This document shows, one piece after another, positions 7,360 through 14,084 of a DNA stretch of 16,519 bases. The DNA is from Desulfobacterales bacterium (GTDB lineage Bacteria > Desulfobacterota > Desulfobacteria > Desulfobacterales > JAUCGF01). The notes under the pieces are model-generated. The model made no database searches and was not told the origin of the DNA. It saw nothing but the letters and a program-made list of their open reading frames with translations. The DNA lies in assembly GCA_029940345.1 (NCBI GenBank), contig JAOZRC010000039.1, positions 1 to 16,519 on the forward strand. Direction: 5' to 3'. Position 1 is the stretch's first letter. Every line of letters begins with the position of its first letter. The translations under genes were made by a program, and so were the position numbers.

Positions 7360-7797
7360 TCAGTCATCGACGATACTATAGACTCCGCGGCCGATTTTTT
7401 TAATTTTGTTCGCTTGAGAAGCTCGGTGAACGATATTTGATATTTTCTTATGATTGAACTGCGTCTTCCTTCTAAGTTCAGCGATATCTATACCACGTTT
7501 AGCTCTTTTAATAATACCCACAACTCTATCGGTATCGGTCCTTTTACGTTTAGACCGGGATACAGCTTTGCGTGGTGCAGATGCCTTTTTAGGAGGAGTG
7601 GATTTCGTTTGTTTCGGCTTAATCTGTGCGGCTTGAGTTGACGGTTTCTTAATGGCTTGTTTAGTCTTCTTAATGGCTTGTTTAGTCGCCGGTTTTTTTT
7701 CTGAGTTATCAAGTGCTTTGACAAGCACTTCAACATTCTCAGCTAGTGAATTCAGTGCAGCGCTAACTGCTTGTAATTCTGTTTTTAGATTTTGCAT
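7360..7797 (-). CDS. Small basic winged-helix DNA-binding protein with a histone-H1-like linker
   Basis: This is a 145-residue protein in three parts. Residues 1-30 are a heptad-like helix (probable coiled coil). Residues 32-86 are a Lys/Ala/Pro/Ser/Thr-rich, histone-H1-like linker. Residues 87-142 resemble a winged helix: DRVVGIIKRAKRGIDIAELR, then KKISNIVHRASQANKIKKI, ending GRGVYSI. The linker contains an exact 19-bp sequence repeated at a 21-bp period (7648-7666 and 7669-7687), giving tandem KQAIKK units. The ATG at 7797 follows an AGGAGG six bases away; a longer start at 7812 would overlap that site. It stands alone with its own promoter. It is probably a nucleoid-associated protein or transcription regulator; its targets are unknown. 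Confidence 0.75.
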   Translation of the reverse strand: MQNLKTELQAVSAALNSLAENVEVLVKALDNSEKKPATKQAIKKTKQAIKKPSTQAAQIKPKQTKSTPPKKASAPRKAVSRSKRKRTDTDRVVGIIKRAKRGIDIAELRRKTQFNHKKISNIVHRASQANKIKKIGRGVYSIVDD

Positions 7798-7870
7798 CTT
7801 ATACCTCCTCAAGTGTAGTTATTTAGTTATCAAATTACTTTTGTTGTTTTTGAAGTAATTTTTATCTCAA

Positions 7871-7899
7871 ATTATAATTCTATAAGGACTGGGGGACAA
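7871..7899 (-). promoter_or_regulatory. Sigma-70-type promoter of the winged-helix gene
   Basis: On the minus strand TTGTCC (7899-7894) and a perfect TATAAT (7876-7871) are separated by 17 bp. Transcription would start near 7864 and give a leader of about 65 bases to the ATG at 7797. Confidence 0.5.
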
Positions 7900-7923
7900 A
7901 ACAACTTACCCGTTTTCAGAAGA

Positions 7924-7976
7924 GGAGTGCAAACCACAGTTTGCGTCACAGCATCGCAAACTGAAGTTTGCACTCC
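7924..7976. repeat. Dispersed two-hairpin palindrome, copy 1
   Basis: The outer arms GGAGTGC...GCACTCC enclose two small hairpins, GCAAAC-CACA-GTTTGC and GCAAAC-TGAA-GTTTGC, joined by a CACAGC-containing spacer. A clear second copy with the same plan lies at 11086-11139. Confidence 0.7.
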
Positions 7977-7977
7977 G

Positions 7978-8011
7978 GAGGAATGGGGAAGTTATTTCAT
8001 CCCCGTTCCTA
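7978..8011. repeat. Dispersed palindromic repeat, copy 2 (34 bp)
   Basis: This is the second copy of the repeat at 6725-6758 (27 of 34 positions identical). It lies directly against the two-hairpin palindrome 7924-7976, forming a composite repeat island. Confidence 0.55.
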
Positions 8012-8203
8012 AGCATTCAACAATAATCCCAACGACCTGATACCGCATGGCATAAGTATTCCACCCCTTGTTCTAATTAATTAAATTCAGTGAGTTATCA
8101 AACAATTAAGTGTATGGACAACAAACGACTCTCTGCATTAATTTGATTTTTTTTAATCAAGATTAAGAGATTTCTAATAGTATTCATTCAATTTGTCAAG
8201 GAG

Positions 8204-8290
8204 TTATGAGATAATTTTATCTATTATGAGAATATCTTGATTTTAGATACAGCAAAGCATTGACAATTATTCTCATGTATGGAATATACT
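8204..8290 (+). promoter_or_regulatory. Candidate promoter with a cluster of TTATGAGA operator-like sites
   Basis: TTGACA (8260-8265, perfect -35) and TATACT (8285-8290) are separated by 19 bp, slightly long. TTATGAGA occurs at 8204-8211 and 8224-8231, exactly 20 bp apart. ATTCTCAT at 8269-8276, inside the promoter spacer, is the inverted form of ATGAGAAT at 8226-8233. The two-helical-turn spacing and overlap with the promoter suggest a regulator site. It would drive the export operon some 500 bp downstream. Confidence 0.42.
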
Positions 8291-8411
8291 AATAATCAAA
8301 GGGTTTTCCATTTAGGCGCTGCCTCCATAATGTTGCATTTATCCCACATCCTATCAGCGCAACCATCAAATCAATTTGATTTTAAACGGCTTGTATATTA
8401 ATAATATTAAC

Positions 8412-8545
8412 TCGACAGCCATAAGTTCTTCGTCATTTAGACAGCAAGTCTTACTAACCATTTGAAATAATTGAAAATTAAAAACTTATGGGTATTTTTA
8501 AAATATCAATGATTTCAGTATGTTACAAGAACTTATGACTGACGA
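8412..8545. mobile_element. MITE-like element with 19-bp terminal inverted repeats and 9-bp target duplication
   Basis: The left end (8412-8430) and right end (8527-8545) are inverted repeats matching at 17 of 19 positions, around CATAAGTTCTT/AAGAACTTATG. The 9-mer AATATTAAC flanks both ends exactly (8403-8411 and 8546-8554). The 134-bp element has no coding capacity. It sits between the candidate promoter at 8260-8290 and the start of the export genes. Confidence 0.7.
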
Positions 8546-8734
8546 AATATTAACAATAAAATAATTTATTTAGATACCATAACTAAATAACTCACCCAAT
8601 TGAAATTTAGTAGAGCAAATCGCTTTTTAATGGCGATCAAGATTATGCTGGTCCGATTTCGATTTTTCTGAAATAGTGGAATGTAAGCTTTAGCATGCAG
8701 AAATTAAAACGAAAAATTATAATCGGAGTACTAT

Positions 8735-8779
8735 ATGAACAGTGTTAAACGGGAAATTTATTTAGTTGGTATTACTTAG
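8735..8779 (+). CDS. Possible 14-residue leader peptide upstream of the OPX gene
   Basis: ATG at 8735 follows GGAG at good spacing and reads MNSVKREIYLVGIT before TAG at 8777-8779. It is in the same frame as the large gene starting 12 bases later. It may couple or attenuate translation of that gene. No attenuator hairpin or codon run reveals a sensed amino acid, so this is tentative. Confidence 0.35.
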   Translation: MNSVKREIYLVGIT

Positions 8780-8791
8780 AGAGAATCAGCG

Positions 8792-11065
8792 ATGAATAAT
8801 TTTTCATTCGGACTAATAGGGTGTATACTATTGAGTTTTTTAGGATCAACTGCTTCCACCGCAGCATTAAACATATCAAACCCCCAAAATATATCCCCTG
8901 GAACAAGGACAAATATTTTTCATAAAATCTCTTTTAGCCACACAATTACCAGTGAAACAAAGCCTTATTCTTATAAATATATAAAAACTAAGGAAATATC
9001 TCAAATCGGAAAACTTGCTGCTGTCCACACCCTTAAAATTGTTGAATCTGATGTCAACAATACGAGCAATGCAACAACCACCCCGGTTTTGTCCCCCAAA
9101 ATGACGGATACAATCAAGCCCTCCTCACATGAGCAAAGTCTGCCAATAGATATCAAGACACCAGAGCAATTTGAAGCTCAGGATGATAACGAAAACATAC
9201 CGGTTGCCGCCGGGGATATCCTGAATATTCAAATACCGGGGTATGAAAAGATTAGCCGAATTTATGATGTTGATCCGGAAGGTTTTATTTATGTTCTCAA
9301 CAAAATACCGGTAGAGGGATTGTATCTGTCAGATGTAGGTAAATTACTGACTAAAAGGCTTAAAAATTATTTGGGTAAAGGAGATAAAATTTATGTAAGT
9401 TTTGCACAACATAAGCGGTTTATCCTCATAAAAGGCGGAGTACTCTATCCGGGTTGGTATCGTATGCCGGCAATCAGTAACTTCAATATGCTTCTGTCCG
9501 CTGCCGGTGATATTTTAAAGGGTGTTGATTCGACGGAAATCAGGCTCATTCGATATTCGGAGCCCGGCAAAAAGAAAGTTGCGAGCGAAACCGAAATTAT
9601 TTTGGAGCCAAATGATATTATAGACGTTCCGATGCCATCCGATTATAAACAACTTGTTGATAGTGGTGACCTCCTTTTTATTACCATGCCACAGCAAACG
9701 GATCAAGCCAAAGATAAGGTTTTGATTTCTTATGATACTCAACAAGGTGAAAATCGTATTGAAGTAAACCGTCAAGGTTTTATTTCCAGTCCCCGTTTCA
9801 ATCTCATTCGAGTCGATATGAACACCTTAGAAGAGATCGAAAAAAAAATTGCTGAGAGACTTCCAAAATATCTTAAGTCCGCTTCAGGCGATTCAAATGT
9901 GAGAGTTAATATTATTGAAAAAAGACATTTTATCAAAGTGGTGGGAAATGTCAGTCAACCTGGATGGTATCGTTCGCGGGAGTCGGCCAATGTCCAGGAA
10001 GTCCTGAATTTGGCTGGTGGACCGGGTGCCGGAGCCATATTGAGCAATATCACTATCCGAAGAAAAAATAGTAAAATAAAAGAGAAAATAAACCTGCATT
10101 TGTATAAAATCACAGGTGATATCAGGTTGCTGCCCCCATTACATGCTAATGATACCCTTTTTGTTCCCATTGCGCCTTCGTTTGGCAATATTCAAGGAGA
10201 ATCAATGCAATTACTCCCCAAGGAAATGCAGGCAGAACCCCGCAAAACCGTCCGTATTTTTGGTGCTGTCAATACTCCCGGTGTTTTTGAACCTCGTAAT
10301 GATGAAGATATTTTAAGTTTGCTCATGCTGGCGGGTGGACAAAAAGATAAAGCCGATTTAAGTAATATCAAAATCATTAGAAAAGATAAAGCTACTGAAA
10401 TTGATCTGAATCAATTACTGGCTGACTTTGGTAAGAAAGGACATGTTCAATTACCAGAAATTCGTCCAGGCGACTTCGTATATGTACGTTCCCTGCAAAC
10501 ACTTGACGCCGTAGGCCAGGATACTGCTCCGACAGTGCGAATTTTTGGGGCTGTCACCCGTGCAGGCATTTACGAACCAAAAGAAAATCTCAATCTTATG
10601 GATTTACTGATGATGGCCCACTGGGGGTCTAATAATGCCGATTTGAGCAACATTAATATTATCAGAGGTGAGAGTAAAAAAATTGAGACCTTTGATCTCA
10701 ATCGCTGGTTGGAGGCCAAGAAAAAAAACACGACCCCGCCGGCACTGCCATTAATAAATGCCGGTGATACTGTTTATGTGAATTTTGGAAGCAGTTTGGG
10801 TGAATTCAGTAATAATGTCATTTACATCACAGGTGAAGTAAATAGCCCCGGTGCTTATCCGTTAAGTCCGGGACTGACAGTCATTCAGGCGGTTACACTG
10901 GCAGGTGGCCTTGGTGAATGGGCGGATGCCGACGAAATCATAATCATCCGCATGGAAAATGGACGCCAACGAAATATTCGCTATGATTATGAGGCCGCTG
11001 TTGAGGGTAAATCATTCAATGCCAATTTTCAATTAAGGCCTAATGATACAATTGTGGTGCCATGA
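8792..11065 (+). CDS. Giant OPX (Wza-type) polysaccharide export protein with duplicated export domains and five SLBB domains
   Basis: This is a 757-residue periplasmic export protein, about twice the length of E. coli Wza. It has an N-terminal hydrophobic signal (4-18, then a likely Ala-rich cleavage region near 21-25). A Ser/Thr-rich stretch of about 110 residues follows. A polysaccharide export domain begins at VAAGDILNIQIPGYE (138-152). SLBB units begin near 209, 379, 486, 580 and 675, each with the G-x-V-x-x-P/A-G-x-Y/F pattern. A second export-type domain lies at about 288-377. The protein ends at NDTIVVP, directly after the last SLBB fold, so the C-terminal helix that forms the Wza outer-membrane pore is absent. 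LIGC at 8-11 resembles a lipobox but leaves too short a signal to trust. GAGAG precedes the ATG. It is followed by the beta-barrel gene, its likely outer-membrane partner. Confidence 0.85.
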   Translation: MNNFSFGLIGCILLSFLGSTASTAALNISNPQNISPGTRTNIFHKISFSHTITSETKPYSYKYIKTKEISQIGKLAAVHTLKIVESDVNNTSNATTTPVLSPKMTDTIKPSSHEQSLPIDIKTPEQFEAQDDNENIPVAAGDILNIQIPGYEKISRIYDVDPEGFIYVLNKIPVEGLYLSDVGKLLTKRLKNYLGKGDKIYVSFAQHKRFILIKGGVLYPGWYRMPAISNFNMLLSAAGDILKGVDSTEIRLIRYSEPGKKKVASETEIILEPNDIIDVPMPSDYKQLVDSGDLLFITMPQQTDQAKDKVLISYDTQQGENRIEVNRQGFISSPRFNLIRVDMNTLEEIEKKIAERLPKYLKSASGDSNVRVNIIEKRHFIKVVGNVSQPGWYRSRESANVQEVLNLAGGPGAGAILSNITIRRKNSKIKEKINLHLYKITGDIRLLPPLHANDTLFVPIAPSFGNIQGESMQLLPKEMQAEPRKTVRIFGAVNTPGVFEPRNDEDILSLLMLAGGQKDKADLSNIKIIRKDKATEIDLNQLLADFGKKGHVQLPEIRPGDFVYVRSLQTLDAVGQDTAPTVRIFGAVTRAGIYEPKENLNLMDLLMMAHWGSNNADLSNINIIRGESKKIETFDLNRWLEAKKKNTTPPALPLINAGDTVYVNFGSSLGEFSNNVIYITGEVNSPGAYPLSPGLTVIQAVTLAGGLGEWADADEIIIIRMENGRQRNIRYDYEAAVEGKSFNANFQLRPNDTIVVP

Positions 11066-11085
11066 TGTTCATCTAAACAGATAAA

Positions 11086-11139
11086 AGGAGTGCAAGCTTC
11101 AGCTTGCGCTACAGCGGGCAAACCAAAGTTTGCACTCCT
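11086..11139. repeat. Dispersed two-hairpin palindrome, copy 2
   Basis: The arms AGGAGTGCAA (11086-11095) and TTGCACTCCT (11130-11139) enclose GCAAGC-TTCA-GCTTGC and GCAAAC-CAAA-GTTTGC. The plan and the ACAGC spacer match 7924-7976. It starts 20 bases after the export gene ends, where it could stabilise or process the transcript. The longest open frame of the next gene begins inside it, which shows that the longest start is wrong. Confidence 0.72.
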
Positions 11140-11227
11140 AAAGCAAGCTGAAACCTACATCTCCTTGTTATTGCGGCTAATATTAAAAATGTTTGAGATG
11201 CCAATAATTTTTTTACATTATAAAATA

Positions 11228-12931
11228 ATGAATCACATTTCAAACATTATCAAACATATCTTGGATCGCCTAATGGATCCTGTTTTTTTGATTGCGCTAA
11301 TCATAATCAGCGTATTAATACCGTCATTTGTGAGCAGCAAAACCCGAATTGAAATTAATCCCAGGATCCAAATAGCCCATTCGTACGATGACAACATCGC
11401 TTTAGAACATGAAAATGCCAAAGCGGATCAGATCACCATCTTATCACCGCAACTTCTGATCAGTTGGTATGCCCCTCACACCGATCTTGAGATTGACTAT
11501 TCCCCCGGATGGGTGAATTACCACACCTATACAGAACGCAATTACTTACTGCACAACGGAGGTCTGACATTCCGGCATCGCTTGACCCAAAATTTAGATT
11601 TTGACTTTATAGACGATATTAACACAACCGATAATTTCCTGGATGTTCCGGTTGTTTCCAATTGGCATCTACCCGAGTCCCGAGGGATTTATTACACCAA
11701 TAACACGACTGCGAAATTGAGCTACCGGTTCGGTCAGGAAAATCGCCTCAACGCGGGCTATAACTACCGATTTCTGATAAATGAGAATACATCCTTACTT
11801 TCCGAAAATGCAACAACCGCCCCGGATGACACTGTACGCCACGGACCTTTTGCCAACCTGGATTATCAGTTTAATATCCGCAACAGCTTGGTATTGGAAT
11901 ATAGTTATGTTTGTAATCTTTATAAACGTCCAGACGGGGTTATATCAAATCAGGCGTCTGACACCGTTTCAGATGAAGTTGAAGATAGAAGCGTATCAGA
12001 CAACGAGGATGACGCCCCAGCAGATGTGGAGAATGCTGATGACACCGCAACAGGTGTGGAAAATACCGATGACACCATATCAGAGCAGGGAAATAACAGT
12101 GTTTCTCCAGATAATGAACCAGACGCCGCACCGGAACCGACGAATCATGTTGAATCTGATCGGGCCCGGCATGAAAAAAAGGCTGATGATCAAACCCTGA
12201 CAATCCAGTATATTCATCGCTTTGACCGCCACATAAAAAGCAATCTTAAGCAGCGTATTTTTATCCATCGCATGGTAGTGTCCGACCGGAGTTCTGAGGA
12301 TTATCAAGTATATGATACGACTGTGGGACTGGATTATCAATTTTCCCGCCACACCGGATTGACCCTGGAAGCGGGATATTCCAAACAGCAAGGCGATCCT
12401 TCGCATACTTCGGATGGAATGCTTTTTAACGGTTCCATAGACCATCTGCTCAAACATGGCGGTATGTCACTCGCCGTCAGAAACGGATGGAATGCAGATA
12501 ACCCCCAGGAATCAGCACTTGAAGAAGACACGGGTGAATTTACACGGTATTGGGGCATACAGGCAAACATCGATTATCAGCCTTGGGAAAATGTGGAAAC
12601 GTATGCGGGGTTATTTTATAGAAATAATACGAGCAGTTCATCGACTGCAAGCGAAAACTGGCAGGCAAACTGTGGTGCCGATATTGGAATTACCCCTTGG
12701 CTTGCGCTTTCATTAAATTATAATCACCAATTTCGCATGGATGAGCAAACGGAGCAAACACTTGATGGTGATTGCACGTTGAACATCAATGCCCTGCCCT
12801 GGTTGGTGATAGGACTAAACTACCACTATCGTGGCAACATCAGCGATATCCCTGAAAACCAATATGTGGATAACCGCTTCACGATCGATCTTTCGGCCGC
12901 TCGCACTCAGCCCTATTTTTGGAATTTTTAA
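11228..12931 (+). CDS. Outer-membrane beta-barrel protein of the polysaccharide export locus
   Basis: From ATG 11228 the product is 567 residues. It begins with a basic n-region and a hydrophobic signal (FLIALIIISVLIPSFVSS), cleaved probably before KTRIEINPRI. The rest alternates polar and hydrophobic residues with many aromatics, as in amphipathic strands (for example TDLEIDYSPGWVNYHTY, LDYQFSRHTGLTLEAGY, LALSLNYNHQFRMD). It ends in phenylalanine (PYFWNF), the usual C-terminal signal for barrel insertion. A roughly 75-residue Asp/Glu/Thr-rich segment lies mid-protein, probably a surface loop. The frame stays open back to 11090, but that start is within a repeat. ATG 11273 is another possible start; neither has a strong ribosome site. 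Following an OPX gene without its own pore helix, it likely forms the outer-membrane exit, as the Wzp barrels do in Myxococcus. No family could be named from sequence alone. Confidence 0.72.
   Translation: MNHISNIIKHILDRLMDPVFLIALIIISVLIPSFVSSKTRIEINPRIQIAHSYDDNIALEHENAKADQITILSPQLLISWYAPHTDLEIDYSPGWVNYHTYTERNYLLHNGGLTFRHRLTQNLDFDFIDDINTTDNFLDVPVVSNWHLPESRGIYYTNNTTAKLSYRFGQENRLNAGYNYRFLINENTSLLSENATTAPDDTVRHGPFANLDYQFNIRNSLVLEYSYVCNLYKRPDGVISNQASDTVSDEVEDRSVSDNEDDAPADVENADDTATGVENTDDTISEQGNNSVSPDNEPDAAPEPTNHVESDRARHEKKADDQTLTIQYIHRFDRHIKSNLKQRIFIHRMVVSDRSSEDYQVYDTTVGLDYQFSRHTGLTLEAGYSKQQGDPSHTSDGMLFNGSIDHLLKHGGMSLAVRNGWNADNPQESALEEDTGEFTRYWGIQANIDYQPWENVETYAGLFYRNNTSSSSTASENWQANCGADIGITPWLALSLNYNHQFRMDEQTEQTLDGDCTLNINALPWLVIGLNYHYRGNISDIPENQYVDNRFTIDLSAARTQPYFWNF
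12008..12097 (+). repeat. Three 30-bp tandem repeats inside the beta-barrel gene
   Basis: The units 12008-12037, 12038-12067 and 12068-12097 each begin GATGAC and encode DDAPADVENA, DDTATGVENT and DDTISEQGNN. They make up the core of the acidic insertion. The third unit is the most diverged, and degenerate SD-rich sequence precedes them. Confidence 0.75.
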
Positions 12932-12961
12932 TCCATTACGATCCATGCAAATGGCTGATTC

Positions 12962-14068
12962 TTACATTTCAGGAAGGCGTGCCAACACCGGAAGGCCCAC
13001 CGCATCGGTGATATCGCTTTCATCACGAATCAGGCTTTTAAGGATATCTACGCCCAGTACGATGCCGATTCCCACCAATAAACCTGATAACGCGAGGGCA
13101 AGCTGAAATATGCGTGTTTTGTTTTTTGACGGCTGGATGGGAGTTTCAGGTGGATTTAAAATTTTGACATTTTCGACAATACCTTCAGCCGTTAATTGGG
13201 TCTCAATCAGTTTATGTTCAAGCATCAGGAAACGCTCTTTGGCCATTAGCAAATTACTGTCCAATTGTTCCAATTTTAATTGAATGTCCATATTGGAAAT
13301 CAGTTTAACTTCAGCGGGAATTTCATTTTTCTTTTTGAATTTGATAAGTTCATCCTTCTGGGTCCGAAAATCTTGGAAAGCCTTTCTCCGCCGCTCTCTT
13401 AAAAAAGTGATCTTGTTGTTGATTTCCTTTTTATTGTCTTCATTATTGGATGCTCGCCAGATATCAACATAGCTGTTTACCAGGGCGGAGGCGACTTCAT
13501 TTTCAAAACTATTCGCTGTAATCCAAACCATCGCTGTACGTGTTTGTTTTCGGATAGAGACTCTTTCCTTGATCTGCTGTATCTGGTTTTTTCGAATCAT
13601 ATCTTCAGTAGGAGGACGGATGTCCCGACCAAGAAATCTTTTAATTTTATTAATTCTATGTTCACCGACTTTTTGCTTAACCTCTTTCACTATTCGGTTT
13701 ATAATTTGAGAAGGCGGTGAAAGCGGATTTTCCAAATCTGCTTTGGCATCATCGGATAATGTAGTCAACACTTCGCCGACAAAAGAATTGCTTTGGAGCA
13801 ATTCGACTTCCTTAATAACATAAGCTGGCGGAGCGGGAAGTGGTTCGATTTTATCACCAGTGGGAGAGACTTGCGAATATGGACGAAAGAGTTGCAGCAT
13901 CCCTTCACTGATGTATGTTGGTTTGATAAGAAACCCCAGTGGAAGAGCGATCAAAAAAGTTGTAAGAAATAATATGAGTATCAACCATTTATGTTCTAAG
14001 ATTGGCACTATATACTTAAAAAAATATTTGGCGATATCCAGTTTTGTTTTTTCAGCATCATCACCCAT
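12962..14068 (-). CDS. Wzz-type polysaccharide co-polymerase (chain-length determinant)
   Basis: This 368-residue inner-membrane protein has the classic layout. The first membrane helix is at about 28-48. A long periplasmic part follows with a charged coiled-coil region (KKEINNKITFLRERRRKAF, later LKLEQLDSNLLMAKERFLML). A proline-rich segment before the second helix is NPPETPIQP (P306, P307, P310, P313). The second helix is at about 321-341. The cytoplasmic tail SDITDAVGLPVLARLPEM resembles the segment linking co-polymerases to BY-kinases. No kinase domain is fused. GGGAGGT lies seven bases before the ATG. It is the last gene of the minus-strand operon and converges on the barrel gene, with 30 bp between the two stops and no clear terminator. 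Such proteins set polymer length and contact the OPX exit channel. Confidence 0.87.
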   Translation of the reverse strand: MGDDAEKTKLDIAKYFFKYIVPILEHKWLILILFLTTFLIALPLGFLIKPTYISEGMLQLFRPYSQVSPTGDKIEPLPAPPAYVIKEVELLQSNSFVGEVLTTLSDDAKADLENPLSPPSQIINRIVKEVKQKVGEHRINKIKRFLGRDIRPPTEDMIRKNQIQQIKERVSIRKQTRTAMVWITANSFENEVASALVNSYVDIWRASNNEDNKKEINNKITFLRERRRKAFQDFRTQKDELIKFKKKNEIPAEVKLISNMDIQLKLEQLDSNLLMAKERFLMLEHKLIETQLTAEGIVENVKILNPPETPIQPSKNKTRIFQLALALSGLLVGIGIVLGVDILKSLIRDESDITDAVGLPVLARLPEM

Positions 14069-14084
14069 TTCTTAACCTCCCGGT

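Larger units (their letters stand above)
7798..8791. other. Long regulatory and repeat-rich gap between divergent genes
   Basis: Between the winged-helix gene (minus) and the export gene (plus) lie a minus-strand promoter, two abutting palindromic repeats, a cluster of TTATGAGA sites at a plus-strand promoter, a MITE-like element, and a short leader ORF. Smaller symmetric sites include TTGATT/AATCAA at 8143-8160 and AAATCAATTTGATTT at 8368-8382. The length of the untranslated region suggests controlled expression of the polysaccharide locus. Confidence 0.55.

Noticed and set aside
7488..7736. 82-codon Leu/Arg/Pro-rich minus-strand ORF
   Set aside because: It is a frame-shifted shadow of the Lys/Ala-rich linker of the winged-helix gene, which has the ribosome site and promoter.
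7924..8011. Short CRISPR-like array
   Set aside because: The repeated blocks are palindromic hairpins of different kinds, without regular spacers or any cas gene nearby.
8641..8665. Possible sigma-54 promoter (TGGC...TGC) upstream of the OPX gene
   Set aside because: The GG and GC elements are 13 bases apart instead of the required 10.
8777..8779. TAG as a pyrrolysine codon joining the leader ORF to the OPX gene
   Set aside because: The downstream ATG has its own ribosome site and a good signal peptide, and no homologous residue argues for readthrough. A leader peptide is simpler.
11781..12200. 139-codon plus-strand ORF within the barrel gene
   Set aside because: Its repetitive Met/Gln/Thr sequence is the tandem repeat read in another frame; the acidic reading belongs to the continuous barrel frame.
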